Virus record (IMG/VR): IMGVR_UViG_3300028800_000119 | Span: 1 to 52,892 of that record | Origin: a virus | Strand: one strand, 5' to 3' | Length of the DNA stretch: 52,892 nt | Shown here: piece after piece, positions 24,900 to 34,506 of the stretch | Layout of the letters: each line of letters opens with the position of its first letter | Numbering within the stretch: position 1 is the stretch's first letter | Program-made: the position numbers and the translations under genes | Notes under the pieces: model-generated | What the model was told of the DNA's origin: nothing | Database searches by the model: none | Seen by the model: only the letters and a program-made list of their open reading frames with translations

Positions 24900-25909
24900 T
24901 TCATTTTTCCAATAACTTTATGGGCTTCTTTTAGAGCATCATGAGCTTTCTTTAGATGCTGTTTTGCCACGAGCACCCGATTAAAACCCTTGACTTCGCC
25001 GCCTTCGGCCATCTTGTTTTTAGCGATTTCGGCCATGAAAGCCTTGGCTTTTGCAGCTGGACTACTAGCTTGAGTTACATTATTTGGAATAACTACTCCA
25101 CCAGCTTTTAAGTCTTTTGGCACTATATCGTTTCGTGGATCGTTTCCAGGATGTGGTGCTTTACCAGGGATTTTTTCACCGTGCTTCAAAGGATTTTTGC
25201 TCTTTTTAGCTGCCAAGACTTTTTCAGGTGGAATATAGACTTCTTCTGGGGAAACCATGGCAGGTACTTTTTTACCTTTAGACTTACCACCTGGTGCGGG
25301 ATGTACTGAGGTGCTTCCATCAGCATAATGTCTGACTTCACCACCATCATGCAATGCAAATGCTGCAACATTACCTATTCCACCAAGAGCACCACCTAAA
25401 GCACCTGCATTAGTTTTAGCGTTCTGAGAGGCGGCACCAGCATTGATGTTGTTTGCACCTAATGTACCTTGATTAATTGCACTATTTTGTTGTGCTTGAG
25501 CATTTTGTAAAATTTGTTGTTGACTTAAAAGATTACCACTCAAAGAATTTTCAGCATTTATTTGCTGTTCTGCGCCCATTGTGGCAGCTTGACCTGCAGA
25601 AGCTTGTTTAGCAGCTGCTCCAGATTGTGCACCAAGACGTGCTGCAAGGGCTGGAGAAATTCCTTTTGTACTGGCAATTTGACCTGCAGTTTGTTGGATA
25701 TTACTATTTGTAGCTTGATTGAGCATATTTTGCGCAGGATTTGGGCCGTTACCCTGCGATTGATTCATCAACATTTGCGTTAATTGCTGTTGCTGTGGAG
25801 TTAGGGCGCTAATTTGACTCGTGAGATTTTGTGTTTGAATTGGAGGTGCGCCTACATTATAGGTATTTTCTCCGCCGCCTGCACCTAAAATACTTGATAC
25901 AAAACCCAT
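24896..25909 (-). CDS. Virion protein, Gln/Ala-rich then basic tail
   Basis: 337 aa from ATG 25909 (MGFVSSILGAGGGENTYN); an earlier start would overlap the GNAT-like gene. The N-terminal half is Gln/Asn/Ala-rich and helical; the C-terminal half contains HDGGEVRHYADG, VSPEEVYIPPEKVLAAK, HGEKIPGKA and GGVVIPNNVTQ, a pattern repeatedly seen in phages of this kind next to tail tubular proteins. Probable internal core or tail protein. Carries the EGGEV motif. Confidence 0.7.
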   Translation of the reverse strand: MGFVSSILGAGGGENTYNVGAPPIQTQNLTSQISALTPQQQQLTQMLMNQSQGNGPNPAQNMLNQATNSNIQQTAGQIASTKGISPALAARLGAQSGAAAKQASAGQAATMGAEQQINAENSLSGNLLSQQQILQNAQAQQNSAINQGTLGANNINAGAASQNAKTNAGALGGALGGIGNVAAFALHDGGEVRHYADGSTSVHPAPGGKSKGKKVPAMVSPEEVYIPPEKVLAAKKSKNPLKHGEKIPGKAPHPGNDPRNDIVPKDLKAGGVVIPNNVTQASSPAAKAKAFMAEIAKNKMAEGGEVKGFNRVLVAKQHLKKAHDALKEAHKVIGKMK

Positions 25910-25910
25910 C

Positions 25911-26285
25911 TTACAATTCCTTAGAGAACATGGTATATTCACCAATATCTCTTAAATTTGCCCGTTTACATACTTCTTTAATACTGGGGTGCCGTGTCAT
26001 TGCAATAACCTTGTTAAATCCTTGGTGCGCTGCTTCACAAACAAGTTCGTTCATTATGATTTCTAATGCTTCTTTTCGTTCATAGGGTGCTGCATCAGGA
26101 TTGCTAATGCACCCATCTAATAAAGCAATTTCGCTGTCCGTCTTGTACATAAAAGCCACTGCAACTCCAGGTACGATAAAACCCGTTTTTGGCATTATTT
26201 CGGCATTTACTAAGGGCAGTTTTCTCTTGTTATACCAGCTATTTATCTCTTCTAGATCTGTTTTCTCATATGCTCTGACTTTCAT
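25911..26285 (-). CDS. GNAT-like protein in the virion operon
   Basis: 124 aa from ATG 26285 (MKVRAYEKTDLEEINSWY); a GTG at 26303 overlapping the previous stop is also possible. Features resembling GNAT: the starting beta strand and helix, a central strand VPGVAVAFMYKTDSEIALL, and KVIAMTRHPSIKEVCKRANL at the C-terminus. The acetyl-CoA loop is weak. Similar proteins sit after tail tubular B in some podophages. Confidence 0.65.
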   Translation of the reverse strand: MKVRAYEKTDLEEINSWYNKRKLPLVNAEIMPKTGFIVPGVAVAFMYKTDSEIALLDGCISNPDAAPYERKEALEIIMNELVCEAAHQGFNKVIAMTRHPSIKEVCKRANLRDIGEYTMFSKEL

Positions 26286-26299
26286 ACCTATTGTGGACC

Positions 26300-29200
26300 T
26301 CACCCGACACTCTGAGAGGCGGGTAAGCGCATTGCGCCTTCTTTTCGACCTACTTCTAAACTGATCGCAGATAGGGACAATCCTTCTCCATAAGGCAATA
26401 ATTGCACCTCTTCTAAGGTGAGTTGGATAGTTTCACACTTCTGATATTTCATGCGTATTCGATCTTGATAGGCAGGTGCTCTTCCACCAAATGGTATGCC
26501 GGCGGGATTTCCAAAGGCTATGGAAGATTGTAGCGCATCTCCAGGATTACCTATAGATGCACCCAAAGTAGGGTTAGATAGAGTAATGGCTGTTCCAGTT
26601 ATCGAAGTTATAGTTGTTCCGGGCAATAAATTTCCACTAGTAGTATTATCTTGAATAGTCTGGCCTACAGCCAATCCCATAGCATTGCTAACATTTATGA
26701 CCGAGACTCCAGAAGAAAAAACGGAGAAAAAATTGTTGGCAGGGGGACCGCCAAATACACCAACATCTATGGTTTTAGATGGGTCTATATAACCTTCTTG
26801 TACATGATTGGGATTGAAGTTTATTGCAAGATTATATTTTAATAGATGTGGTGAATAAAAGTTTGCGAGCATTAACATTCTATACACGCGCTGAAAACCT
26901 TGTAATGCTGCCATACTGAGCCATGAAGTGATAAGTTTAATGCGACGAGGATTGCCATTATGTGTCCAAATAGTGGGATCTTCCTGTAACACTAGACCAT
27001 CTGATTGTACATAACAAAATTCATTTTCAAAAAGTGCTGAAGCTACTCCTGAAACATTTGGTATAGTTGTCCATTGTTGAAATGTGTAGTCAAACATAAG
27101 TTCAGTGCCAGTGTCCAATAGAAAACGTAGCTCGTTGTCATTTTCAATAACTTGTGCTGATACTATATTAGATGAATTAAAAGCCTCTACTTCTGCACCG
27201 ATATATTGAGAGTTTAGACCACGATCAAGAAGATAAATGCCTTTATATGATTGGTAAAAAACACCGCTAGGCATTAAAAGTACAGAATTGGGATTTATGC
27301 ACCCCGAACCTGTTGCAATTCGTTGCGGTTGGGTAAAATCATTGTTTGATCCATCTTGCCCTGGACCATCACCAGCCACATAAAAAATATTGGCGGGGCC
27401 TTTAAAGAAGATGTTTTTGTCATCCATTTGTATGCCCGCAGTAATGGGTCCATCGCGCTGATCCATATTATTTACAAAACTGTCGTTAAATTCTAAGGGT
27501 GTATTGGGAATAATTTCTTGCGAATACCACCAAGTATTGTCATTTTCAAAGGGCACCAAAATTAGGCGATTCTTATACTGCCAGATAAGTTTGGGTGCTG
27601 GAGGTGCGATGTTTTCTATTACTCCGCCAGTAGTATATAACTGAAGATTACCAAGGGCTGACTGATCAGACAAAGTATCTGTAAAAGTTTTTGTATCTAC
27701 CGTAGTATCATTATAAGTAGGATTAGTAATACTAGATACCAAGTAAAAAATCGTTTGATTTGCTTCGGTGCGATATAATTCAATCCATGCATTACTGCGA
27801 ATAGGCGGTTTTTTTGCAGTTATACGAAGGGTTACTGCAACAACACTAGCTGAATAAGTATCTATAGTTTGTAATGTATCGCCACCACCTGCAGAAGCAG
27901 CAACTGCGGGATTAGAAATAGTGATGGTAGATCCACTTATTGCCGTTATGAGTGTTCCAGCTAAAATATTGCCACTTGTCGTATTATCAGTCACTACTTG
28001 ACCTACAAACAATCCAGTTACACTACTAACAGTTAGTACAGTATCCCCAGTGGCAAATACTGAAGTAAATGTTACAGGTGTTCCACCAGACATTGTTTCT
28101 GTCACAGGAATACTGGGTGCAGATCTATGTATTTGACCAAAATTATCTGTCCAGGCATAAACGGTGGTCCATTGATATTGTCCAGGAGATAAACCACCAC
28201 CTGTACCTGAAGTAGTAATAGTAGGTTGTTCGGGAAAAACATGATACCCTAATTCTACTGCAGAGATACCATCATACATAGCCAGAAATCCGCCAGTCAT
28301 TTGAAGACCGTTCCCTATAGAAACTGCTTGTAAATTAGACGGATTTAAGTTTATATTACCTTGCATTACACCAGTTTGAAAAAAATTGGTGCCTGAAATA
28401 GTAGCAAAAAAATCTTGTTGCAAATAAGAAATCTGATATTGTCCGGGGGAGATGGGATTAATTTGTGGTAGTACGCTCTTAGCTGTAAGACCCCCTCCAT
28501 TTAATGGAGCGAGCTTAAGCGCCACTATGCCAGACTGATTTATTAAAAAATAAGTTGGCTGGAGAGGGCCTTGATAGGCGGCCATTACAAATGTATTTGT
28601 GCCATATACAAAAGCTTTGCTTGCGAGTCCTACAGATCTGATGTCTACATGCGGTGAACCAATAGTACCAGTAATAGTGGCGGTATTAGAGCGAATAAGA
28701 TAATTATATGTAATTGCAGCAGAGATCTCATAAAAAATAGTAGCTCTAGTTACAACATGTAGTGTGTCTCCAGGACTAGAAGCAGAGGCACCCAAAGTGG
28801 GGGAAGAAATTGTGACAGTTAGACCTGTGATATTGGTTATAGTTGTATTAGCAGAAAGATTACCACCTATGGTGTTATCTTCAATTACTTGTCCCACCAC
28901 TAATCCTGCAGTGCTACCAACAAGTAAAGTAGAAGAGCCTGACCCAAAAACTGCAGTAAACACCACTGGAGCTACAGTACCTTGAGCGGCACCCGTCACA
29001 TTTCGTACATTGGCCACGGTTTCTACTATAGTTGGTGATAGAAGAGGTGAGGCTGGAAGATTATAAGAATAAATAAAGTATTTTACGGCAGAACCATTAT
29101 AATAAGTAACCCAAAAATTATTAGCAGCATCACCAAAACCTGAAATAGTAACAGAAGCCGATTCTCCAGCAACTGTACGTAAATTTACAAAGTGTAAAAA

Positions 29201-29938
29201 TTGATCTAAATAAAATAATCTTATACTGCTCGCATTAGAATTATAGGTAACAAAAACCCTTTGACCAATAACATCGACATCAAAATTGTGATTTGTGGCA
29301 TCTATATCTGCAGCAACATCTACCCTAGTTCCGATAATAGTGGGATTTATGATTGTAATGGGATAGTAAAAAAGTCCGCCTGCTACTGTGTCATAAACGA
29401 AAATCAGTAAAAAGTTTCCGATAGCTACACATCGAGGCATTACACCGGATGAGAGAAGTGGCTGATTAGAAACAATCTGAAGTTTGGTGTTATTATCTAC
29501 AATTGAATAACGTACACCTCCTTGACTATCTTCCCATGCAAATACTTGTACACCAGTGGAATGAGTTGCACTATCTTGAGAAGTCTGGGCATAATTATCG
29601 CGAATAACAGGAGAAGTGTCTAAGGATACGTTAAATGTTAGGCCCTTATCAGACCAGGCAGTTTCATCTGCACTATAACTATAAAGATTGGTGCCACTGT
29701 TCAAAACAAGTTCTTGTTGAAAACTTGATAATTGCACCGCGTTGCCTATTTTTTGGGTGCTACCTAAAATACTTTTAGAAAGAGGGCTGTCACCCGGAAC
29801 TTTACGAAGTTTTTTAGCCGTTTGGAATTTGGCATTTTCTAAAAGAGTGAGTTTTCCAGGTATGATCTGAAATTCATCGGTTTTGGTGTCGATACCACCA
29901 GCAAGACTTATAGGAATTAAGGCTTTTTCAAGTGCCAT
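26300..29938 (-). CDS. Tail tubular protein B-like (tail hub/nozzle)
   Basis: 1212 aa, much longer than typical gp12 of T7. It begins with LAGGIDTKTDEFQIIPGKLT, the usual start of this family, and has the nozzle-type NPNSVLLMPSGVFYQSYKGI. Three copies of a beta module (about residues 318-390, 620-693 and 1067-1139, each with VGQ.I.DNT..GN and ITISNP) are inserted and explain some of the extra length. One end overlaps the fibre-like gene by a base. It should form the tail nozzle. Confidence 0.85.
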   Translation of the reverse strand: MALEKALIPISLAGGIDTKTDEFQIIPGKLTLLENAKFQTAKKLRKVPGDSPLSKSILGSTQKIGNAVQLSSFQQELVLNSGTNLYSYSADETAWSDKGLTFNVSLDTSPVIRDNYAQTSQDSATHSTGVQVFAWEDSQGGVRYSIVDNNTKLQIVSNQPLLSSGVMPRCVAIGNFLLIFVYDTVAGGLFYYPITIINPTIIGTRVDVAADIDATNHNFDVDVIGQRVFVTYNSNASSIRLFYLDQFLHFVNLRTVAGESASVTISGFGDAANNFWVTYYNGSAVKYFIYSYNLPASPLLSPTIVETVANVRNVTGAAQGTVAPVVFTAVFGSGSSTLLVGSTAGLVVGQVIEDNTIGGNLSANTTITNITGLTVTISSPTLGASASSPGDTLHVVTRATIFYEISAAITYNYLIRSNTATITGTIGSPHVDIRSVGLASKAFVYGTNTFVMAAYQGPLQPTYFLINQSGIVALKLAPLNGGGLTAKSVLPQINPISPGQYQISYLQQDFFATISGTNFFQTGVMQGNINLNPSNLQAVSIGNGLQMTGGFLAMYDGISAVELGYHVFPEQPTITTSGTGGGLSPGQYQWTTVYAWTDNFGQIHRSAPSIPVTETMSGGTPVTFTSVFATGDTVLTVSSVTGLFVGQVVTDNTTSGNILAGTLITAISGSTITISNPAVAASAGGGDTLQTIDTYSASVVAVTLRITAKKPPIRSNAWIELYRTEANQTIFYLVSSITNPTYNDTTVDTKTFTDTLSDQSALGNLQLYTTGGVIENIAPPAPKLIWQYKNRLILVPFENDNTWWYSQEIIPNTPLEFNDSFVNNMDQRDGPITAGIQMDDKNIFFKGPANIFYVAGDGPGQDGSNNDFTQPQRIATGSGCINPNSVLLMPSGVFYQSYKGIYLLDRGLNSQYIGAEVEAFNSSNIVSAQVIENDNELRFLLDTGTELMFDYTFQQWTTIPNVSGVASALFENEFCYVQSDGLVLQEDPTIWTHNGNPRRIKLITSWLSMAALQGFQRVYRMLMLANFYSPHLLKYNLAINFNPNHVQEGYIDPSKTIDVGVFGGPPANNFFSVFSSGVSVINVSNAMGLAVGQTIQDNTTSGNLLPGTTITSITGTAITLSNPTLGASIGNPGDALQSSIAFGNPAGIPFGGRAPAYQDRIRMKYQKCETIQLTLEEVQLLPYGEGLSLSAISLEVGRKEGAMRLPASQSVG

Positions 29939-31026
29939 TACACTTCCATAACCACTAATGTTGCATAGCTAACTGTAGATGCAGCAGCGCTTCCTGCATT
30001 CTTATATTGGACTTTAAAAGTATGAGATCCAGCCGCTAAAACTGGAACAAACCATTGAAACATTGAAACTGGATAATAAGATCCATTATCTGCGGCATCG
30101 TCTATTGTATCTATATATGTAACAACTCCATCCACAACCAAAGCTATATTAATCCCTTGAGCACCAGAATTAATTCCCGCTGCGTGAATTGTGTCTGGTT
30201 GCATTTGACATCTCACCGGCCTGCCTGAAGTGGTAATGGTAACAGACAGATTTGTAACGTCTGTAAAAGATGTTGCACCGAGTAACAATCCAGAACCTGA
30301 AGAAGGGCTGATTCCATAATTAGCTGGCGCCAAATTTGACTCTGTTATAGTTCCAGCAGCAATGTTAGATCCAGTAATGCCCCCAACAGTTGAAGTTGTA
30401 CTGGTAATTACGCCGGTGGGTGTAATTTGCAAGAAACTTGTAACTGCGGGTGGAGCAGGTAGAGTTAAGATCTTATTTGCACCAAGAGATGGAACTTGTA
30501 AAGTTATACCAAAACCCGTGGTGCCTGTTTGAAAAATAGATACTGCACCTGTAAGTAAGTTAGCGTAGTTGGTTCCATCGACGGTCATGGAATACGCTTG
30601 TGTACCACTAGTATAGAATACTAGGGCACCCGATGAAATATAATCGCCGCCGATTCCGCCGATAGCACCTGCATTAAGAGATGCACCGGAAGTAATCTTT
30701 ACTTGTTGTCCAATACTATTATTATACCAAAAGTCACCGCCAGACTCATAAATGCACCCAATATCGGTAGACAGACTTAGGGGGGAAGTTTGGTTGACAA
30801 AACGTATAGATCTAGTATTAGTGAGATTGAAATTACTCATTGTAAGATCTGCATTGACGTTTATACCCGCAGATGAAACAGGTTCACCTTGACCAGGACT
30901 ATGATTGTGACTATCTATTAGATAAAGTGCTGTTATGACTTCTGAGGCCCATGCAGGTCCAAGTTCCAAAGTTGGTTCTGGAAGCACCAAATTCATGTAG
31001 GGAGTAATAGTTGTGAACGAGGTCAT
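29938..31026 (-). CDS. Tail fibre or tail appendage protein
   Basis: 362 aa. The N-terminus LIDSHNHSPGQGEPVSSAGI followed by NVNADLTMSNFNLTN is a signature found in many phage tail proteins. The middle is a repetitive beta region and the last 120 residues a separate domain (MFQWFVPVLAAGSHTFKVQY) likely to be a jelly-roll trimeric tip. Encoded between tail tubular proteins A and B. Confidence 0.8.
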   Translation of the reverse strand: MTSFTTITPYMNLVLPEPTLELGPAWASEVITALYLIDSHNHSPGQGEPVSSAGINVNADLTMSNFNLTNTRSIRFVNQTSPLSLSTDIGCIYESGGDFWYNNSIGQQVKITSGASLNAGAIGGIGGDYISSGALVFYTSGTQAYSMTVDGTNYANLLTGAVSIFQTGTTGFGITLQVPSLGANKILTLPAPPAVTSFLQITPTGVITSTTSTVGGITGSNIAAGTITESNLAPANYGISPSSGSGLLLGATSFTDVTNLSVTITTSGRPVRCQMQPDTIHAAGINSGAQGINIALVVDGVVTYIDTIDDAADNGSYYPVSMFQWFVPVLAAGSHTFKVQYKNAGSAAASTVSYATLVVMEV

Positions 31027-31035
31027 GTCATATCC

Positions 31036-31350
31036 TTAAAATAAAAAGATAATTGCATTAGCTGGTGCACTAGAGTTTAATGTTATGGTAGCCTTTGCAT
31101 AGTTTATTCTGTAAATAGTAGTAGCAGCATCGATATCTGTAACAATAAAACCTGTAGGAATTGCACCCAAAGTATGATTTATGATGTTTACACCGGATTT
31201 CAGAGGAGTTGTAATAAATACTCCATTGCTGGGTGTTTCATTAAGTTGATTTTGTAATTGAGTTATGCCCAGTACAATATTATTCTGCAATTGATTAATA
31301 GTGGGATCTTGAGAATATACTTTAGGAATAGCTACGTTACTGGCAGACAT
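31036..31350 (-). CDS. Small virion protein
   Basis: 104 aa from ATG 31350 (MSASNVAIPKVYSQDPTINQ), sharing one base with the preceding stop (TAATG); a longer Arg/Trp-rich extension is a shadow of the adaptor's Gly-rich tail. Helical N-terminus with Gln/Asn, then a beta domain (LKSGVNIINHTLGAIPTGFI). The second half resembles small phage tail proteins with a conserved HxLGxxPxGF motif. Confidence 0.7.
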   Translation of the reverse strand: MSASNVAIPKVYSQDPTINQLQNNIVLGITQLQNQLNETPSNGVFITTPLKSGVNIINHTLGAIPTGFIVTDIDAATTIYRINYAKATITLNSSAPANAIIFLF

Positions 31351-32330
31351 TAGTATCCACCTCCAAAACCGTTTCCGCCATCGTCGCCGCCATCGTTCCA
31401 CAAATTTCCAGATGATACATCGGCTGTTCGGGCTGCAGTTCCTGGATCGCGGTTTGCTGCAATGTCTTGAATGCGCTTTTTCAAGTCGTTCTTTCGTATC
31501 ATTAGGGCTTCAGTACCTGATTCCTCTTTACCCATGATTTTCATGGCAGCATCAACAACTGGATACTCTTCCCAACCAGATATTCCATCAATCTGAGTGG
31601 TATAAGCAAACATTTTAAAAACGCCGTTTGTGGTGCCTTGAAGTACTGGATTAGAAATTGTAATTGTGCTTGAACCAACGGCAGTTATAGTTGTATTGTT
31701 TGGAACACCAGGACCAAAAAATTGCATTCCTACTTGTGGAGTTAATACATCAGTTACTGTTATAGTCACACTATTAATCGTACTAGATGCGATGATTTGT
31801 GAAACTAGATTTATAGCACGGGGAATATACCAAATTCTCATTACCTGTCCGTTTTGGGGAATGGGAGTAAGATATAAATTATTGCCTGAAAGTCTATAAC
31901 GAATATTGGTAAATCCCCAAAAACTTGCAAAGTTTGGAACTGCGAAGCGATTGCGTTCCGAGAATGGAAATGATTTTAATGTTACATACCCTTGAGGATT
32001 GTTTGGATTTAAATTGAAGTCTAAACCGAGCAGTTTATAAAAGGGTGCTGCGATAAATGTAGTGTTGAGGTTATCAGAATCCTGAAAAGTTAATATTCCA
32101 TCAGGTAGTTGATAGAGATCCTTACTGTTTTGTGTAGTAAATGATGCGCGTTTTGCTACCTCGTAATCTTCCCCATATGCACCAACTAACATATCGTATA
32201 ATTCTTTATAGGAATTGTTTAGATAGGTCGCAACTTCGAGATCAGTTACAAACTGACTATTTACTTGGTCTGATTCCTGTCGAGTTTGATCAATAAGATC
32301 TGACAGGGTTACTATACCGGCGGTACTCAT
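31350..32330 (-). CDS. Tail tubular protein A-like (head-tail adaptor)
   Basis: 326 aa. N-terminal LSDLIDQTRQESDQVNSQFV and VATYLNNSYKELYDMLV are the helical start of the gp11-type adaptor; LYQLPDGILTF, FSERNRF and NLYLTPIPQNGQVMRIWYIP are family hallmarks. Residues about 177-238 hold a beta module (TITVTDVLTPQVGMQFFGP, STITISNP) related to the modules in the tail tubular B gene. It would ring the portal below the capsid. Confidence 0.85.
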   Translation of the reverse strand: MSTAGIVTLSDLIDQTRQESDQVNSQFVTDLEVATYLNNSYKELYDMLVGAYGEDYEVAKRASFTTQNSKDLYQLPDGILTFQDSDNLNTTFIAAPFYKLLGLDFNLNPNNPQGYVTLKSFPFSERNRFAVPNFASFWGFTNIRYRLSGNNLYLTPIPQNGQVMRIWYIPRAINLVSQIIASSTINSVTITVTDVLTPQVGMQFFGPGVPNNTTITAVGSSTITISNPVLQGTTNGVFKMFAYTTQIDGISGWEEYPVVDAAMKIMGKEESGTEALMIRKNDLKKRIQDIAANRDPGTAARTADVSSGNLWNDGGDDGGNGFGGGY

Positions 32331-32353
32331 TTTTTATCCCTGCCTAAATGAGA

Positions 32354-32647
32354 TTATGACTTGTCCGAAGGTTCCATGTCTTTCGACTCGTCTTCTTTAT
32401 TTTTCTCGGCGTGCAATTCATGCTCATGTAAAAAAGACATCATATGCTCAGTCGCAGCTTCATGATCTTCGTTCTTCATTGCACCCATGTAGGCTTGCAT
32501 ATGTGCATGCATGGCAGACATATCAGGAATAGGGGATTCACCGACTTCCTTAATGTTTCCGCCTTCAGACATTTTTTGCATCTCAGGCTTTTTGCCGAAC
32601 TTTGAGAGAATCATTCCTACAGCTTTTTTTCTTTCGGGGATGATCAT
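32354..32647 (-). CDS. Acidic His/Met-rich virion-associated protein
   Basis: 97 aa from ATG 32647 (MIIPERKKAVGMILSKFGKK), with an AGGAG site upstream; the longer hydrophobic extension is a frame shadow. Contains SEGGNIKEV, then a His/Met/Glu-rich stretch (MSAMHAHMQAYMGAMKNEDH, EHELHAEKN). Possibly a metal-binding or scaffolding-type protein. The EGG motif is shared with two large virion proteins. Confidence 0.7.
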   Translation of the reverse strand: MIIPERKKAVGMILSKFGKKPEMQKMSEGGNIKEVGESPIPDMSAMHAHMQAYMGAMKNEDHEAATEHMMSFLHEHELHAEKNKEDESKDMEPSDKS

Positions 32648-32660
32648 TTTTAAACTCCTA

Positions 32661-33035
32661 TTATCTTGCATCCAATTGAGGTACTGGTAATACCTGAATT
32701 GTTGCAGGGGTAACAGGAATACTATTACCCAGGTTATCATAAAGAATTGCCGAAACTGTGTAGGTGCTAGACCCACTATCAGAATGGCATACAGCATCAA
32801 AATTATATTTAGCTACACCAGCCACTTGTAAAAGATTTCCTTTGTATACATCAATAGAACTGAAGTCTACAGAAGGACTTTGTGGGGGAGAAGCAGTGAT
32901 AAACAACTGCGGTTGTGCAGTGGCTAAATTGATCAAACCCGAACCACTATCAGTTACTGTGATTGTGGCCATAAACCGAGCGTCTTTTTGGATCGGTCCG
33001 ACAGGTTGACAAGTTACTACGGCTGATTGACTCAT
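32661..33035 (-). CDS. Ig-like virion protein, copy 1
   Basis: 124 aa, one beta-sandwich domain. Ends in the same strand as three neighbours (IPVTPATIQVLPVP), so it is a divergent member of the Ig-like array. The middle (GVAKYNFDAVCHSDSGSSTY) matches the array's exposed strands. Likely a capsid decoration or tail-accessory protein. Confidence 0.7.
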   Translation of the reverse strand: MSQSAVVTCQPVGPIQKDARFMATITVTDSGSGLINLATAQPQLFITASPPQSPSVDFSSIDVYKGNLLQVAGVAKYNFDAVCHSDSGSSTYTVSAILYDNLGNSIPVTPATIQVLPVPQLDAR

Positions 33036-33044
33036 CTATACACC

Positions 33045-33449
33045 TCAAAAAATCGGTAAAACTGGATTAACAGTTACTGTAGCTACTGAAGGTGAGAGTT
33101 GTTCACCATCATTTGCAATTATAAGGCACCCAACATCATAGGTTCCATTTTTAGTTTGATCCAATCCCGTCATTGCACTAGGTTGATAAATGGAATAACT
33201 GAATCGAAGGTTTAATGAACCTCCGGCAGGTACCACATTATTAAAACCTTGTGTTAATGGGACTGCACCATATGCCACTGAACTCCCATCCACTGGAATA
33301 GGATTACCTGTGAAGTTGACTTTTGGCAATACCTGCATGATATTGATATCAGTGCCGCTACTATTGCTGACCGTAAGTACCGCATTTAGCACCTGCCCCA
33401 CTGTTATAGTGGAAGAAGAGATTGCGATTGAAGCTGAAAGAGCTGGCAT
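33045..33449 (-). CDS. Ig-like virion protein, copy 2
   Basis: 134 aa, single Ig-like domain. Array signatures: SAVAVLTVSNSSG-like first strands (NAVLTVSNSSGTDINIM), PVDGSSVAYGAVPLTQG, VVPAGGSLNLRFSY and the ending VATVTVNPVLPIF, which is identical in its last five residues (VLPIF) to copy 3. Gap of 9 bases to the next gene. Confidence 0.75.
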   Translation of the reverse strand: MPALSASIAISSSTITVGQVLNAVLTVSNSSGTDINIMQVLPKVNFTGNPIPVDGSSVAYGAVPLTQGFNNVVPAGGSLNLRFSYSIYQPSAMTGLDQTKNGTYDVGCLIIANDGEQLSPSVATVTVNPVLPIF

Positions 33450-33462
33450 CTACTTCTTCTCC

Positions 33463-34497
33463 TTAAAAAATCGGCAGAACTGGTAAAACAGTTAACTGCA
33501 CTTCTGTAGGTTGAATAACTGATCCGTCGGCACCATAGATTATGGCCCCGATCGAATAGCTTCCCGAAGTACCTGCAATCTGACCACTGTTTTGTTGTGT
33601 TGAAGTGGTCGAAGCTGCAGAAATAGTTACAGTACCGTTTTGGGCTAGAAGTCTGCCACTTGTTGCACCGGCACCACCATTTTCTGTGATACTGGTAAGG
33701 GCCAAAATATTACCGTTAAACGCAGAACTTGTTCCAAGGGTAGCTGAACTACCTACTTGCCAGAATATGTTACCGGCAACGGCACCATTAGTTAATACTA
33801 CAGACGATGAAGTAGCCGTAGTAAGGGTGCTACCAATCTTAAAAATAAACACTGAATTGGGATTGCCTGCACCATCTAGAGTTAGGGTGCCAGTAAGACC
33901 TGCTGATGTAGCAAAGTTATACACACCTGCAGTAAGGGTTTTTCCGCCCAGATCTTGACCGGAAAGGTCCATCGTAGTTGGTTGTGCGAGTAAAAAGTTA
34001 TAGGCAGTTGTGAGGTCAATCTTAGCTTGCACTGCAGCTGGATTGTCAACATTTTGTGTACCGTTTAAGGTCCATGCACCGGGGGTTACAGAACTACCGG
34101 GTGAAAGGCCCACATTACCATTGATAACACTGGATCCAGTATTAGTAATGGCAGAACCGGCTAGAATAGCATAACTATCTGCAGTTCCGAGGGTCGGTCC
34201 AGTATAGGGACTTGAGCTAGATTTGCCTGAAGGTGCATGAAAAATGTTGGTGAAGGACCAAACAGCAGAGCCGTTGGCGGGTACCAAAGTATTCATACCC
34301 TGACTTAGGGGCACCTGACTTAGGGCATAAGAACTTGCATCCTCTGGACGAGGATCGCCAGTTTCATAAGCATAAGGACTAATTACAGATACACCAGCCG
34401 GACTTCCGCTGGAATTACTGATCGTAATAGTGGTTGTGGAGGGCTGCCCAATCGTTGTCTGCAACGTATTTAAGGCAAGTACAGCGGAAAGACTCAT
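33463..34497 (-). CDS. Ig-like virion protein with inserted DUF3494 (ice-binding-like) domain
   Basis: 344 aa. Residues 1-93 and about 300-344 are the two halves of the same Ig-like fold as the neighbours (PEDASSYALSQVPLSQG, LVPANGSAVWSF; end VQLTVLPVLPIF). Between them, residues about 102-293 are a DUF3494 domain: LGTADSYAILAGSAITNTG, VINGNVGLSPG, AYNFLLAQPTTMDLSGQDL, LTAGVYNF, SVFIFKIGSTLTTAT and NIFWQVGSSATLGTSS. DUF3494 includes bacterial ice-binding adhesin domains. Here it is probably used to bind a surface or polymer. Confidence 0.85.
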   Translation of the reverse strand: MSLSAVLALNTLQTTIGQPSTTTITISNSSGSPAGVSVISPYAYETGDPRPEDASSYALSQVPLSQGMNTLVPANGSAVWSFTNIFHAPSGKSSSSPYTGPTLGTADSYAILAGSAITNTGSSVINGNVGLSPGSSVTPGAWTLNGTQNVDNPAAVQAKIDLTTAYNFLLAQPTTMDLSGQDLGGKTLTAGVYNFATSAGLTGTLTLDGAGNPNSVFIFKIGSTLTTATSSSVVLTNGAVAGNIFWQVGSSATLGTSSAFNGNILALTSITENGGAGATSGRLLAQNGTVTISAASTTSTQQNSGQIAGTSGSYSIGAIIYGADGSVIQPTEVQLTVLPVLPIF

Positions 34498-34506
34498 AAT
34501 TCCTCC

